From assembly GCF_024721975.1 (NCBI RefSeq), contig NZ_JANQBB010000001.1:558001-622000 (forward strand): 64,000 nucleotides of DNA, in the 5' to 3' direction. The notes beneath the pieces were generated by a model, which saw nothing but the letters and a program-made list of their open reading frames with translations, did no database searches and had not been told where the DNA came from. Shown here piece after piece: positions 56,225-64,000 of the stretch (its first letter is position 1; every line of letters begins with the position of its first letter). The translations under genes and the position numbers were made by a program. This stretch comes from Paenibacillus endoradicis. GTDB taxonomy: Bacteria; Bacillota; Bacilli; Paenibacillales; Paenibacillaceae.

Positions 56225-57715
56225 TTGTCTACCGACTTAACTCATGCAAGGTCGCCCTTTTGGCCAGCGATGACGATTATTTTCCTAGGTTCTTTTGTTG
56301 GTATGTATCATGTCGTATCACTCAATGTATCGTTACCTGGCTTTATGGCGATTTTTGATTCGGACTTGCAACGTGTGCAGTGGATTATTACGGGATTCGC
56401 ACTGGCTTGTGGCATGGTAGCTCCAATTAGTGGTTATGCCATAGATCGCTTTGGAAGTAAACGGTTGTTTCTGTTTTCTTTGATAGGGATCTCTATAAGC
56501 TCAATGCTATGTGCAAGTGCTTGGAATATCCAATCACTCATCGCCTTTCGAGTTTTACAAGGTTTATTCTGCGGTTTCATTCAACCTATTTCTTTAGCGA
56601 TGATTTATCAGACAGTGGAGAAAGAAAGACAGGTTCTTGCAGTAAGTATTTGGTCGTTCTCAACCGTATTCAGCACCTCAATTGGTCCTACCCTTAGTGG
56701 ATGGCTTCAAGGTTACAATTGGCATTTAATTTTTCTTGTTACGGTGCCAGTTGGGCTTTTCACTTTTGTGGTCGCTGCTATAATTCTTCCAGACACTCGA
56801 CATAATAAAAAAACAAATCTCGACTGGCGAGGTTTACTGTTAGCGACTTTTGCTAGTCTTTCATTGTTGTTATTTTTCGGAAATATGAATGTATGGGGTT
56901 GGCAGTCCATGTGGACTTGGGGAACAATACTTCTTGGTACTGTTAGCACTTTAATGTTCATAAGTCATGAGCTGCGGACCCCACACCCCCTTCTTCATCT
57001 AAAACTATTCAAAAATGTTACATTTACTTTAAGTCTATCTGCCTCACTTATTCTAACATTTGGAATATACTCTGGCGTCTATTTTATTCCTCTATTTCTA
57101 GGGGAGATTCAGGGAATGACATCATACCAAATCGGGTTGAAGTTCTTGCCAGCAGCAGTTTGCCTTACATGTGCTACTTTTTTATCGGGTAGATTGTATA
57201 AGAGATTGGGTCCAGCAAAGTTACTAACAATAGGTAGTATCATTCTTTTCATCTCTACGTATTATTTTAGTTATCTTCGCCTTGAAACAACGATGTTAGC
57301 TGTGATGGTGTGGTTATCTATTCGTAACACTGGAACCGGATTGACAATGACCCCCATTACGAATGCAAGCATGTCATCTATACCAGAGGAGTACCTTGGT
57401 CACGCATCAGCGTTGATAAGTTGGTTGCGCCAAGTGTTTAGCGCTATGGCACTTGGATTATGTACATCGCTATTTTATGCTAGGATGGGAGTACATGAGA
57501 AGAGACTATCAGTATGGGATGAAGGTGTCACTGATAGATTAGCATATCAGAAGGCTTACATATTAAGTATTAGTGATGCATTCCGAATTGCAAGTCTAAT
57601 AATAGTTATAGTAATTCCATTATCATTGTTGTTAGGTAAGAGGTTAGCGAGGTCATCAAACCGCTCAGTACAGAGTAATGAGAGTCTCAGTAATACACAT
57701 AATGTAGGGAAATAA
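56225..57715 (+). CDS. MFS transporter of the DHA2 (EmrB/QacA) family
   Basis: A 496-aa membrane protein with about 14 predicted helices, as in DHA2 drug:H+ antiporters. Motifs are NVSLPGFMAIFDSDLQRVQWIITGFALACG (motif D1 region) and the GYAIDRFGSKRLF intracellular loop (motif A). TTG 56225 has GAGGTG at good spacing. The ribosome binding site is at the edge of a repeat, so this gene might be a recent addition to the cluster. The substrate is unknown; it may export a waste product of the sulfur pathway. Confidence 0.85.
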   Translation: MSTDLTHARSPFWPAMTIIFLGSFVGMYHVVSLNVSLPGFMAIFDSDLQRVQWIITGFALACGMVAPISGYAIDRFGSKRLFLFSLIGISISSMLCASAWNIQSLIAFRVLQGLFCGFIQPISLAMIYQTVEKERQVLAVSIWSFSTVFSTSIGPTLSGWLQGYNWHLIFLVTVPVGLFTFVVAAIILPDTRHNKKTNLDWRGLLLATFASLSLLLFFGNMNVWGWQSMWTWGTILLGTVSTLMFISHELRTPHPLLHLKLFKNVTFTLSLSASLILTFGIYSGVYFIPLFLGEIQGMTSYQIGLKFLPAAVCLTCATFLSGRLYKRLGPAKLLTIGSIILFISTYYFSYLRLETTMLAVMVWLSIRNTGTGLTMTPITNASMSSIPEEYLGHASALISWLRQVFSAMALGLCTSLFYARMGVHEKRLSVWDEGVTDRLAYQKAYILSISDAFRIASLIIVIVIPLSLLLGKRLARSSNRSVQSNESLSNTHNVGK

Positions 57716-57754
57716 ATATTTATGAGATTAAGTGAATATATTGAATCTGAATAG

Positions 57755-57798
57755 GTTGTCCCACAAGTAGATGGTTTCTACAAGGGACAGCTTTTTTA
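57755..57798 (+). terminator. Terminator after the MFS gene
   Basis: GTTGTCCC (57755-57762) pairs with GGGACAGC (57784-57791), inner TAGA with TCTA, and TTTTTT follows. Confidence 0.8.
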
Positions 57799-57938
57799 TG
57801 CTATGTAAAAACGAGATCGAATTGTATCACTGATCTGAATAGATTGTATAAATTGACTTTATTCCTTGAATAACGATATCGATTGCATTAATGTTAACAT
57901 GATGAGAATACCCAGGAACATGAAATGAAGGTGATGAC

Positions 57939-58469
57939 ATGATAGATCAACAGTTACGAGCAAAAGAACTTTTTGATAAACATTATGGGAACAAGCTTCA
58001 AATGTTCCGCGAAGGTCAGCTTGAGGAATACAAAAGTTGCAATATTGCAATAGAACAAGAGATGCAGTGGATAAAAGAATTAATTCAGCATTTTTCAGCA
58101 CAATTATCTATTAGAAATTGGGATGCGGTACATCATCTTGACGTAACTGCAAGTAATTATAAAGATATTGATATTGTTACGAATATTTTGTTGTTCTCAA
58201 CAAGACATCTGAAAAGTGCAGACAGTATTGTAAAGCTCAAGTATGCAGAATATATGATTCATATTATTGGCTCGACAAAAGATATATTAACGAAGGCTCA
58301 GCTTATTGATGCGATTAAGAAAACACTGTTAATTTTTGATGATATAATAAAAGGTCAATTAGTCGTTGATCCCGGTCATGAATTGAGCCTTCATCAATTA
58401 AGCGATAAGAAATCACTTAATAATCGGGCGAAGCGTGGCATTGAGCAGTTAGAGGGTATAACCATATAG
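57939..58469 (+). CDS. Hypothetical helical protein (176 aa)
   Basis: The start ATG is preceded by GAAGGTGATGAC. The protein appears mostly alpha-helical, with no signal peptide, no membrane helix and no recognised motif. It reads MIDQQLRAKELFDKHYGNK ... EQEMQWIKELIQHF. It is a single-gene unit between the MFS terminator and ylxM. A 43-codon open stretch in another frame follows directly (58445-58576). This could be a remnant or a sign of a frameshift at the C-terminus. Function unknown. Confidence 0.6.
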   Translation: MIDQQLRAKELFDKHYGNKLQMFREGQLEEYKSCNIAIEQEMQWIKELIQHFSAQLSIRNWDAVHHLDVTASNYKDIDIVTNILLFSTRHLKSADSIVKLKYAEYMIHIIGSTKDILTKAQLIDAIKKTLLIFDDIIKGQLVVDPGHELSLHQLSDKKSLNNRAKRGIEQLEGITI

Positions 58470-58576
58470 AGGAAGTTCAAGCAGAAAATCCATACGCTGT
58501 TGGCGATAGAGACTTTCTCGCTGCTGAGAATGGGAAATATTTCACAACGGTGGCTACTATTGCGAAAATGAAGTAG
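58445..58576 (+). pseudogene. Possible remnant or frameshifted C-terminal coding segment
   Basis: The frame from 58445 to the TAG at 58576 has no start codon but encodes a protein-like stretch (VQAENPYAVGDRDFLAAENG ... TTVATIAKMK). It overlaps the last codons of the gene at 57939 in a different frame. It could be the leftover end of a lost gene or the original C-terminus of 57939 after a frameshift. No family was recognised. Confidence 0.25.
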
Positions 58577-58592
58577 TGACAAGTAAAAATAC

Positions 58593-58621
58593 TTGACACA
58601 TGAAAATGATTAAGTTATGAT
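58593..58621 (+). promoter_or_regulatory. Sigma-A promoter of ylxM-ffh
   Basis: TTGACA (58593-58598), a 17-nt spacer and TATGAT (58616-58621). About 90 nt upstream of the ylxM start. Confidence 0.7.
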
Positions 58622-58709
58622 AATATTCGTTGCCAAGTGTAAAGGTAAACTACTTTACAGTGAAAGCCGATTGGTACACGCTTCAAAGGATGTAATGGAG
58701 GGAAATGGA

Positions 58710-59111
58710 ATGCAACATATAGAGCCAGATGCCCTAGCCAAGACAACACGCATTAATTTGCTGTTAGATTTCTATGAAGAGTTATTAACAGATAAGCAAC
58801 GAACTATTTTAACATATTACTACCACGATGATTTTTCATTAGGTGAAATCGCTACTGAATTTGGCATTAGTCGCCAAGCAGTGTATGATAATATAAAGCG
58901 GGCCCAGCAGGCGCTGGAATCGTATGAACGAAAGTTGGGACTGTTAACCAGGCATGGGCAAACAGTGCACCTGACGGAGCAATTAGAAGATCAACTTGAT
59001 CAACTACAACTTCCGATGGAGCAACGACAACATTTACAAACTGTCGTTGAACAGTTACGTTCTATAGAAATTATGACACAAATGGAGGCGATAAAGGATG
59101 GCAGCATTTGA
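58710..59111 (+). CDS. ylxM: SRP-associated helix-turn-helix protein YlxM
   Basis: A 133-aa protein of the UPF0122 family with an HTH of the sigma-70 region 4 type ([27 protein letters not shown]). YlxM in streptococci modulates SRP GTPase activity. ATG 58710 has GGAGGG upstream and gives the usual N-terminal region ([24 protein letters not shown]). Its end overlaps the ffh start by 14 nt, so translation is coupled. Confidence 0.92.
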   Translation: MQHIEPDALAKTTRINLLLDFYEELLTDKQRTILTYYYHDDFSLGEIATEFGISRQAVYDNIKRAQQALESYERKLGLLTRHGQTVHLTEQLEDQLDQLQLPMEQRQHLQTVVEQLRSIEIMTQMEAIKDGSI

Positions 59112-60495
59112 GAGTTTGTCGAGTCGGCTGCAGAATGTTTTCAGCAAGCTGAAGGGCAAAGGAAAAGTTTCTGAAAATGATGTCGCTGAAGCGATGCGTG
59201 AAGTACGACTTGCTCTTCTTGAGGCAGACGTTAACTTCAAAGTCGTGAAAGACTTTATAGCCAAGGTGAAAGAGCAAGCTATTGGACTAGATGTATCTAA
59301 AAGCTTTACGCCTGGCATGGTCATTATTGATATTGTTAATAAAGAACTTACTGAGCTTATGGGTGGAACTCAAGCGAAGCTTGCTAAAGCTAACAAACCT
59401 CCAACAGTTATTATGATGGTTGGTTTACAGGGTGCGGGTAAAACAACATCCTCTGGTAAGCTTGCAAGATTATTGCAAAAAGGAAACCATAAACCACTAC
59501 TAGTTGCTTGTGATATATACCGTCCTGCGGCAATCAAACAACTTCAAGTTCTAGGTGAGCAGATCAATGCACCAGTATTTGCAATGGGTGATCAAGTTTC
59601 TCCTATTGAAATAGCTCGTAATGGTTTGCAACACGCCAAAGATAACGGTAATGATTATGTTATTTTCGATACAGCTGGTCGATTACATATCGATGAAGCT
59701 TTAATGGGTGAATTGAAAGACATTCATGCCATTGTTAAGCCAGATGAGGTGCTCTTAGTCGTTGATGCAATGACTGGTCAGGACGCTGTAAACGTCGCTC
59801 AAAGCTTTCATGAACAATTGGAGCTAACAGGTGTCGTTCTAACGAAACTAGATGGGGATACTCGTGGTGGTGCGGCTCTTTCTGTAAAAGCTGTAACCGG
59901 ACAACCTATTAAGTTCGCGGCAATGGGCGAGAAGATCGATTCTTTGGAGCCGTTCCATCCTGAACGTATGGCATCTCGTATCCTTGGTATGGGTGATATG
60001 CTTTCTCTAATTGAGAAAGCGCAAGCGGGAATCGATGCAGACAAAGCTGCTGAGATGGAACGCAAAATGCGTAATGCGGAATTTACTTTTGATGATTTCC
60101 TAGAGCAAATGGAGCAAGTCAAAAAATTAGGTCCATTGGATCAAATTATGGATATGTTGCCAGGCATGGGTAAGATGAAAGGTAATATGAAAGATATGAA
60201 GGTTGATGAAAAGCAACTGGATCGCGTGGAAGCCATTGTCAAATCAATGACAAAGGAAGAGAAACAAAAGCCAGAATTACTTAATCATAGCCGACGTAAA
60301 CGTATTGCTACAGGTAGTGGTTCTACCATTGTTGAAGTTAATCGACTGATCAAACAGTTTGATGATATGCGTAAAATGATGAAACAATTTAGTTCAATGA
60401 TGGGCCCGAACGGACCTAAAGGTCTTAAAGGTGGTAAAAAAGGTATGAAGGGGATGAAAGGGCTTCTAGGCAAAAACATGAAGTTTCCCTTTTAG
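59098..60495 (+). CDS. ffh: Signal recognition particle protein Ffh
   Basis: Ffh is the SRP GTPase that binds 4.5S/6S scRNA and signal sequences. It has the N-domain, a G-domain with [15 protein letters not shown] (from about residue 109), DTAGRLHID and [14 protein letters not shown], and a methionine-rich M-domain at the C-terminus ([32 protein letters not shown]). The C-terminus ends in a basic [11 protein letters not shown] tail. At 465 aa it is a standard size. Confidence 0.97.
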   Translation: MAAFESLSSRLQNVFSKLKGKGKVSENDVAEAMREVRLALLEADVNFKVVKDFIAKVKEQAIGLDVSKSFTPGMVIIDIVNKELTELMGGTQAKLAKANKPPTVIMMVGLQGAGKTTSSGKLARLLQKGNHKPLLVACDIYRPAAIKQLQVLGEQINAPVFAMGDQVSPIEIARNGLQHAKDNGNDYVIFDTAGRLHIDEALMGELKDIHAIVKPDEVLLVVDAMTGQDAVNVAQSFHEQLELTGVVLTKLDGDTRGGAALSVKAVTGQPIKFAAMGEKIDSLEPFHPERMASRILGMGDMLSLIEKAQAGIDADKAAEMERKMRNAEFTFDDFLEQMEQVKKLGPLDQIMDMLPGMGKMKGNMKDMKVDEKQLDRVEAIVKSMTKEEKQKPELLNHSRRKRIATGSGSTIVEVNRLIKQFDDMRKMMKQFSSMMGPNGPKGLKGGKKGMKGMKGLLGKNMKFPF

Positions 60496-60745
60496 ACTTT
60501 GATCACGATGGTTATGCTGATGTAGCGTATTCGGCTTCGAATATGGCATTCATCGCTTGCTCCGTTGCTCGTGTACCGATTACGTACACTGTGCTACTCA
60601 CTTCACTAGCTTCATGCCATCTTCTTGGTGCTGAAAGTCTAAAATCGCTTCGAAGCTTTTGTGGTGAATTCGGTCGCCGTATGCTCGTGTACTTTGTACC
60701 TGTGCTACTCGCTTGGTGTTTATATTCAATGTATGATTTTTCGAA
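60490..60745 (+). repeat. Palindromic repeat elements in the ffh-rpsP spacer
   Basis: The first element (60490-60644) has perfect 11-bp arms, TTTTAGACTTT and AAAGTCTAAAA; the left arm includes the ffh stop codon. Between them lie GATCACGATGG, TGTAGCGTATTCGGCTTCGAATATG, GTGCTCGTGTACC-like TTGCTCGTGTACCGATTACGTACACT, and CATCTTCTTGGTGC. A second, partial element follows (60645-60745: CGCCGTATGCTCGTGTACTTTG, GTGCTACTCGCTTGG). The spacer of 265 nt contains no gene; a 72-codon frame crossing it is not one. Confidence 0.7.
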
Positions 60746-60760
60746 GGAGGTGAATTTCTA

Positions 60761-61033
60761 ATGGCAGTTCGTATTCGTTTGAAACGTATGGGTGCTCACA
60801 AAGCTCCATTCTATCGCGTAGTAGTATCTGATTCTCGTTCTCCACGTGATGGTCGTTTTATTGAAGAAATCGGTACTTATAATCCAGTTGCGCAACCTGC
60901 AGTAGTAACAATCAACGAAGAAAAAGCGTTGAAATGGCTACAAACAGGTGCTCAAGCATCTGATACAGTTCGTGACTTGCTTTCAAAAGCGGGTGTAATG
61001 AAAAAATTCCATGAGCTTAAACAACAGAAGTAA
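60761..61033 (+). CDS. rpsP: Ribosomal protein bS16
   Basis: A 90-aa ribosomal protein with the bS16 N-terminus [48 protein letters not shown] precedes the ATG. It is the first of the rpsP-khpA-rimM-trmD-rplS string. Confidence 0.97.
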   Translation: MAVRIRLKRMGAHKAPFYRVVVSDSRSPRDGRFIEEIGTYNPVAQPAVVTINEEKALKWLQTGAQASDTVRDLLSKAGVMKKFHELKQQK

Positions 61034-61075
61034 TAACTATTAGTTATTACTGTTGAGAAGCGGAGGGCTTTGTTG

Positions 61076-61303
61076 ATGAAGGAGTTAATTCTTGTCATAG
61101 CGAAGGCTTTAGTGGATCATCCGGAAGATGTGCGCGTTCATGTTAAAGATGAACGCAGTACGATTTACGAGCTTTCGGTTCATCCATCTGATGTCGGTAA
61201 AATTATCGGTAAGCAAGGTCGTATTGCGAAAGCGATACGAACTGTGGTGAACTCGGCTGCAACTAAGTCTAACGAGCGTGTGATCGTTAACATTCAATCA
61301 TAA
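61076..61303 (+). CDS. khpA: RNA-binding protein KhpA (KH domain, YlqC)
   Basis: A 75-aa single KH domain. The GxxG-type loop is in HPSDVGKIIGKQGRIAKAIRTVV. KhpA forms a partner of KhpB/Jag in RNA binding and cell elongation. ATG 61076 has GGAGGG 8 nt upstream. It lies between rpsP and rimM as usual. Confidence 0.95.
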   Translation: MKELILVIAKALVDHPEDVRVHVKDERSTIYELSVHPSDVGKIIGKQGRIAKAIRTVVNSAATKSNERVIVNIQS

Positions 61304-61319
61304 GTGAATGCGCCGTCAG

Positions 61320-61351
61320 GAGGGTTAGGATGAAAATCCTGACCCTCTTTT
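61320..61351 (+). terminator. Hairpin terminator between khpA and rimM
   Basis: GAGGGTTAGGAT (61320-61331) pairs with ATCCTGACCCTC (61336-61347), one G-U pair included, and TTTT follows. It probably lowers downstream expression rather than ending the operon completely. Confidence 0.75.
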
Positions 61352-61394
61352 GGCATGGAAATGCGAAAAAGTTTGTTAAGTAAGGGATGATGAA

Positions 61395-61919
61395 ATGAGT
61401 GGAACTTGGTATAATGTTGGTCTGATTGTGAATACACACGGACTAAAAGGTGACATTAAAGTAATGTCACGTACAGATTTCCCAGAAGAGCGCTTCGCTG
61501 TAGGCAGTAAGCTCGTTATGTTCAATGAAGAAACAGGGCAATCTATAAAAATTGAGATTGTGAACTCGCGTGAGCAAAAGGGAATGTACTTTATTAAGTT
61601 AAAAGGTTATAACGATATTAATGAAGTAGAGAAATTCAAAGGCTGGCTTATTAAGGTAGCTGCTGAAGATCAAGGTTCATTAGATGATGGCGAATATTTT
61701 TATCATCAAATTATCGGCTGTGAAGTATACAGCGATGAAGATGAATTGCTTGGCGTAGTAACAGAAATTCTGTCTCCAGGCGCCAATGATGTCTGGGTTG
61801 TAGAACCTGAAAAGGGCAAAGGCAAACAGATTTTGTTACCAGTAATTGATCCTGTCGTACTTAATGTTGATGTGGCAAGTAAACGAATCACTGTTCATTT
61901 GCTAGAAGGATTGGTCTAA
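61395..61919 (+). CDS. rimM: 16S rRNA processing protein RimM
   Basis: RimM helps 30S subunit maturation. It has the RimM beta-barrel ([29 protein letters not shown]) and the PRC-barrel domain ([36 protein letters not shown]). The 174-aa length is typical. trmD begins one base after its stop codon. Confidence 0.96.
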   Translation: MSGTWYNVGLIVNTHGLKGDIKVMSRTDFPEERFAVGSKLVMFNEETGQSIKIEIVNSREQKGMYFIKLKGYNDINEVEKFKGWLIKVAAEDQGSLDDGEYFYHQIIGCEVYSDEDELLGVVTEILSPGANDVWVVEPEKGKGKQILLPVIDPVVLNVDVASKRITVHLLEGLV

Positions 61920-61920
61920 C

Positions 61921-62667
61921 ATGAAAATTGATGTGTTAACATTATTTCCAGAGATGTTCACTGGTGTGTTCAGTAGTAGCATCTTGGGAAAAGCTCACCA
62001 AAAAGGAATAGTTGAGCTTAACGCGATTAATTTCCGTAAATATGCCAATAATAAGCATAATACGGTAGACGATTATCCTTACGGCGGCGGCGGTGGTATG
62101 GTCTTGAAGGCTGAACCTGTATTTGCTGCAGTGGAGGAATTACAAGCTCAAGCTTCAGAGCCACCACGTGTAATTTTGATGTGCCCACAAGGGGAAAGTT
62201 ATACACAACGTAAGGCAGAGGAATTAAGCGCGTCTAGCCATCTCGTATTCATTTGCGGTCATTATGAAGGTTATGATGAGCGTATTCGTCAGCATCTAGT
62301 TACAGATGAAATATCTGTAGGAGATTATGTGCTTACCGGTGGAGAAATTCCTGCGATGACAGTAATCGATAGTATTGTTAGATTACTGCCGGGTGTTCTT
62401 GGCAATGAGACAAGTGCAATTACGGATTCATTCAGTACTGGTCTACTGGAATATCCTCACTATACAAGACCTGCTCAATTCCGCGATTGGTCAGTTCCAG
62501 ATGAATTATTATCTGGGCATCATGCTAATATTGAGAAGTGGAGACGTGAACAATCGCTATTACGCACATTGGAACGTCGACCTGATCTACTTGAGCATGT
62601 TGAGTTGTCCAAGAAAGAGCAGAAATGGCTATCTGAGCAACGAAAGTTGTTAACTAACAACCCATAA
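61921..62667 (+). CDS. trmD: tRNA (guanine(37)-N1)-methyltransferase
   Basis: TrmD makes m1G37 in tRNA and prevents frameshifting. It has [33 protein letters not shown] and the trefoil-knot segment [28 protein letters not shown]. The 248-aa length is standard. Confidence 0.97.
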   Translation: MKIDVLTLFPEMFTGVFSSSILGKAHQKGIVELNAINFRKYANNKHNTVDDYPYGGGGGMVLKAEPVFAAVEELQAQASEPPRVILMCPQGESYTQRKAEELSASSHLVFICGHYEGYDERIRQHLVTDEISVGDYVLTGGEIPAMTVIDSIVRLLPGVLGNETSAITDSFSTGLLEYPHYTRPAQFRDWSVPDELLSGHHANIEKWRREQSLLRTLERRPDLLEHVELSKKEQKWLSEQRKLLTNNP

Positions 62668-62710
62668 TAGCATTGTGATTGAACAATTAGGACAAACCCA
62701 TAAGTTATCA

Positions 62711-62739
62711 TTGTATTGATGCTATAAATATGATAAAAT
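62711..62739 (+). promoter_or_regulatory. Promoter of rplS
   Basis: TTGTAT (62711-62716), a 17-nt spacer and TAAAAT (62734-62739), in the trmD-rplS spacer. Confidence 0.5.
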
Positions 62740-62744
62740 GATTA

Positions 62745-62830
62745 ATGTTGTTCGTATAACGGGTGGTCCGCTATAAACGATGATCTACTCAGAAGAATAG
62801 GGAGTTTATAAGAACATCTATGGTGAAAGG
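62745..62830 (+). promoter_or_regulatory. Possible L19 leader in the rplS 5' UTR
   Basis: The region contains ATAACGGGTGGTCCGCTAT, an almost symmetrical hairpin (CGG/CCG with flanking ATA/TAT), and sits directly upstream of rplS. Bacillus rplS genes carry an autoregulatory L19 leader in this position. The assignment rests on position and the small hairpin only. Confidence 0.35.
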
Positions 62831-62841
62831 AGTTGAATGTA

Positions 62842-63183
62842 TTGAATATCCTACAAGCAATTGCTCAGGAACAGCTTCGTCAAGACGTACCTAATTTCCG
62901 TCCTGGTGACACGCTAAAAGTATACGTAAAAGTAATCGAGGGAACTCGTGAACGTGTTCAGTTATTCGAAGGCGTAGTAATTAAACGTCGCGGTGGCGGA
63001 ATTAGTGAAACTTTTACTGTACGTAAAATTTCATACGGTGTTGGTGTGGAAAGAACTTTCCCTCTTCATTCACCAAAGCTTGAAAAAATCGAAGTAGCAC
63101 GTCGTGGTAAAGTTCGCCGCGCTAAATTGTACTACCTTCGTAACCTTCGTGGTAAAGCTGCAAGAATTAAAGAAATTCGTTAA
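62842..63183 (+). CDS. rplS: Ribosomal protein bL19
   Basis: A 113-aa ribosomal protein. It has [25 protein letters not shown] and [30 protein letters not shown], diagnostic of bL19. TTG 62842 (MNILQAIAQ) is preferred because GGAG is 9 nt upstream; a TTG at 62833 is too close to the ribosome binding site. Confidence 0.96.
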   Translation: MNILQAIAQEQLRQDVPNFRPGDTLKVYVKVIEGTRERVQLFEGVVIKRRGGGISETFTVRKISYGVGVERTFPLHSPKLEKIEVARRGKVRRAKLYYLRNLRGKAARIKEIR

Positions 63184-63197
63184 AATGAATCATCAAG

Positions 63198-63238
63198 AGG
63201 AGCTTGTTCTATCAAGCTCCTTTTCGTTTTTTTTTGCA
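63198..63238 (+). terminator. Terminator after rplS
   Basis: AGGAGCTTG (63198-63206) pairs with CAAGCTCCT (63213-63221), followed by TTTCG and a long T-run. Confidence 0.85.
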
Positions 63239-63267
63239 TCTGCTAGAGTCTAGAGGAGGGCTGTACA

Positions 63268-63987
63268 ATGGAACCCAAAGATGAGTTACTAGATCAACAA
63301 AAAGCTACGAAAGATGATGTAGCTGAGCAGTATGAAAGCTCTCAGGATGAAAATAATGATATGGCACCTGGCTCTACAGTTACAAGGGCGAGCAAGAAAC
63401 AAAAACAAGAGAAAACGTACAAAGAGGTTGTGGATTGGATTAAGTCCATTGTAATCGCTGTTGTACTTGTTGCCATAGTTCGTATTTTTCTATTCTCACC
63501 ATTTATTGTTGATGGTGATTCAATGGAACCTAACTTTCATACCCATGAACGTGTAATAGTTAACTTGCTTATTTATAATATTAGTAAGCCTGAATATGGT
63601 GATGTTGTCGTATTCGATGTACCTGAAGAAGGTAGACGTTTCATTAAGCGTATTATTGGTGTACCAGGTGATACTATTAAAGTAGAAGGTGACCAACTGT
63701 ACATTAATGATAAGTTAATTACAGAGCCTTATCTTACAAAAGCCATTGCAGAGAGCATGGCTAATGGAACGACTTATAACGGAATTGGAGACTCATTCAG
63801 TTTCCCTAATGAAAGTTACCCAGATAACGTTGTCCCTGAAGGAATGTATTATGTGATGGGCGATAATAGAGGTTATAGTAAGGATAGTAGAGCTATCGGT
63901 TACGTATCGGAGGACGAAATTATCGGACGTGCTGATGTCGTAATGTGGCCATTAGATAAATTAGAGTTGGTTAAGCATTACAACTAG
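63268..63987 (+). CDS. lepB: Signal peptidase I
   Basis: A type I signal peptidase with one N-terminal membrane helix (about residues 54-76) after a charged cytosolic extension. The catalytic dyad is Ser85 in GDSMEPNF and Lys127 in RRFIKRIIG; MGDNRGYSKDSR is the box E. The 239-aa size includes a 50-residue hydrophilic N-terminal extension rich in Lys, Asp and Glu, longer than in B. subtilis SipS. GAGGAGGGC precedes the ATG. A ribosome binding site GAGGTGA at 63990-63996 announces another gene, probably rbgA, beyond the window. Confidence 0.95.
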   Translation: MEPKDELLDQQKATKDDVAEQYESSQDENNDMAPGSTVTRASKKQKQEKTYKEVVDWIKSIVIAVVLVAIVRIFLFSPFIVDGDSMEPNFHTHERVIVNLLIYNISKPEYGDVVVFDVPEEGRRFIKRIIGVPGDTIKVEGDQLYINDKLITEPYLTKAIAESMANGTTYNGIGDSFSFPNESYPDNVVPEGMYYVMGDNRGYSKDSRAIGYVSEDEIIGRADVVMWPLDKLELVKHYN

Positions 63988-64000
63988 ATGAGGTGACTTA

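Noticed and set aside
60543..60761. 72-codon plus-strand frame between ffh and rpsP
   Set aside because: It lies entirely within repeat copies, has no ribosome binding site, and its last base is the first base of rpsP. Its sequence is explained by the palindromic element.

Overview
The window looks like the chromosome of a low-to-moderate GC, endospore-forming Firmicute, most likely Paenibacillus or a close relative. The evidence is the gene order rsmD-coaD-ylbJ-ylbL-tmcAL-yceD-rpmF-fapR-plsX-fab-rnc-smc-ftsY and ylxM-ffh-rpsP-khpA-rimM-trmD-rplS-lepB, the strong AGGAGG ribosome binding sites, the sporulation gene ylbJ and an SLH-domain protein. No rRNA, tRNA, transposase, prophage block or CRISPR array was seen.

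Region 1 (1-10250) centres on potassium and c-di-AMP. It starts with the 3' part of a membrane protein gene. A minus-strand gene of unknown function (1104-1544) follows, preceded by its own c-di-AMP (ydaO-type) riboswitch. Two further ydaO-type aptamers in tandem, with a strong intrinsic terminator, precede a plus-strand kdp operon: a small Rossmann-like protein, a 35-aa membrane peptide, kdpF, kdpA, kdpB, kdpC and an unusual 769-aa protein. That last protein is two KdpD N-terminal sensor halves in tandem and lacks any histidine kinase. No kdpE is present.

Region 2 (10250-23320) is a mix of accessory and housekeeping genes: an SLH-GH18 surface protein, a YhdH-type oxidoreductase, an S66 LD-carboxypeptidase, a glycosyltransferase, a TPP-riboswitch-controlled thiamine-precursor ABC transporter (ThiY, thiamine-binding protein, ThiX, ThiZ), an ABM-domain protein, a TatD hydrolase, two cell wall hydrolases, a HAD phosphatase and a minimal chemoreceptor-like protein.

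Region 3 (23320-42460) is the core ylb-fab-rnc-smc-ftsY block, with a recognisable FapR operator in front of fapR-plsX-fabH-fabD-fabG-acpP-fabF. A candidate C-rich small RNA lies antisense to the region upstream of rsmD.

Region 4 (42580-57715) is an organosulfur-type scavenging cluster: a LysR regulator, flavin monooxygenases of the YtmO and NtaA types, two M20 amidohydrolases, a DinB protein, a complete dipeptide/oligopeptide-type ABC importer with fused ATPases, and an MFS exporter. It resembles the ytmI/yxe S-substituted cysteine pathways of B. subtilis, with a tandem duplication of the monooxygenase. Region 5 (57900-64000) is the SRP/ribosome block.

The most unusual non-coding signal is a dispersed family of palindromic intergenic elements, sitting mainly in the spacers of essential operons. 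They share a conserved core but have locus-specific self-complementary arms.
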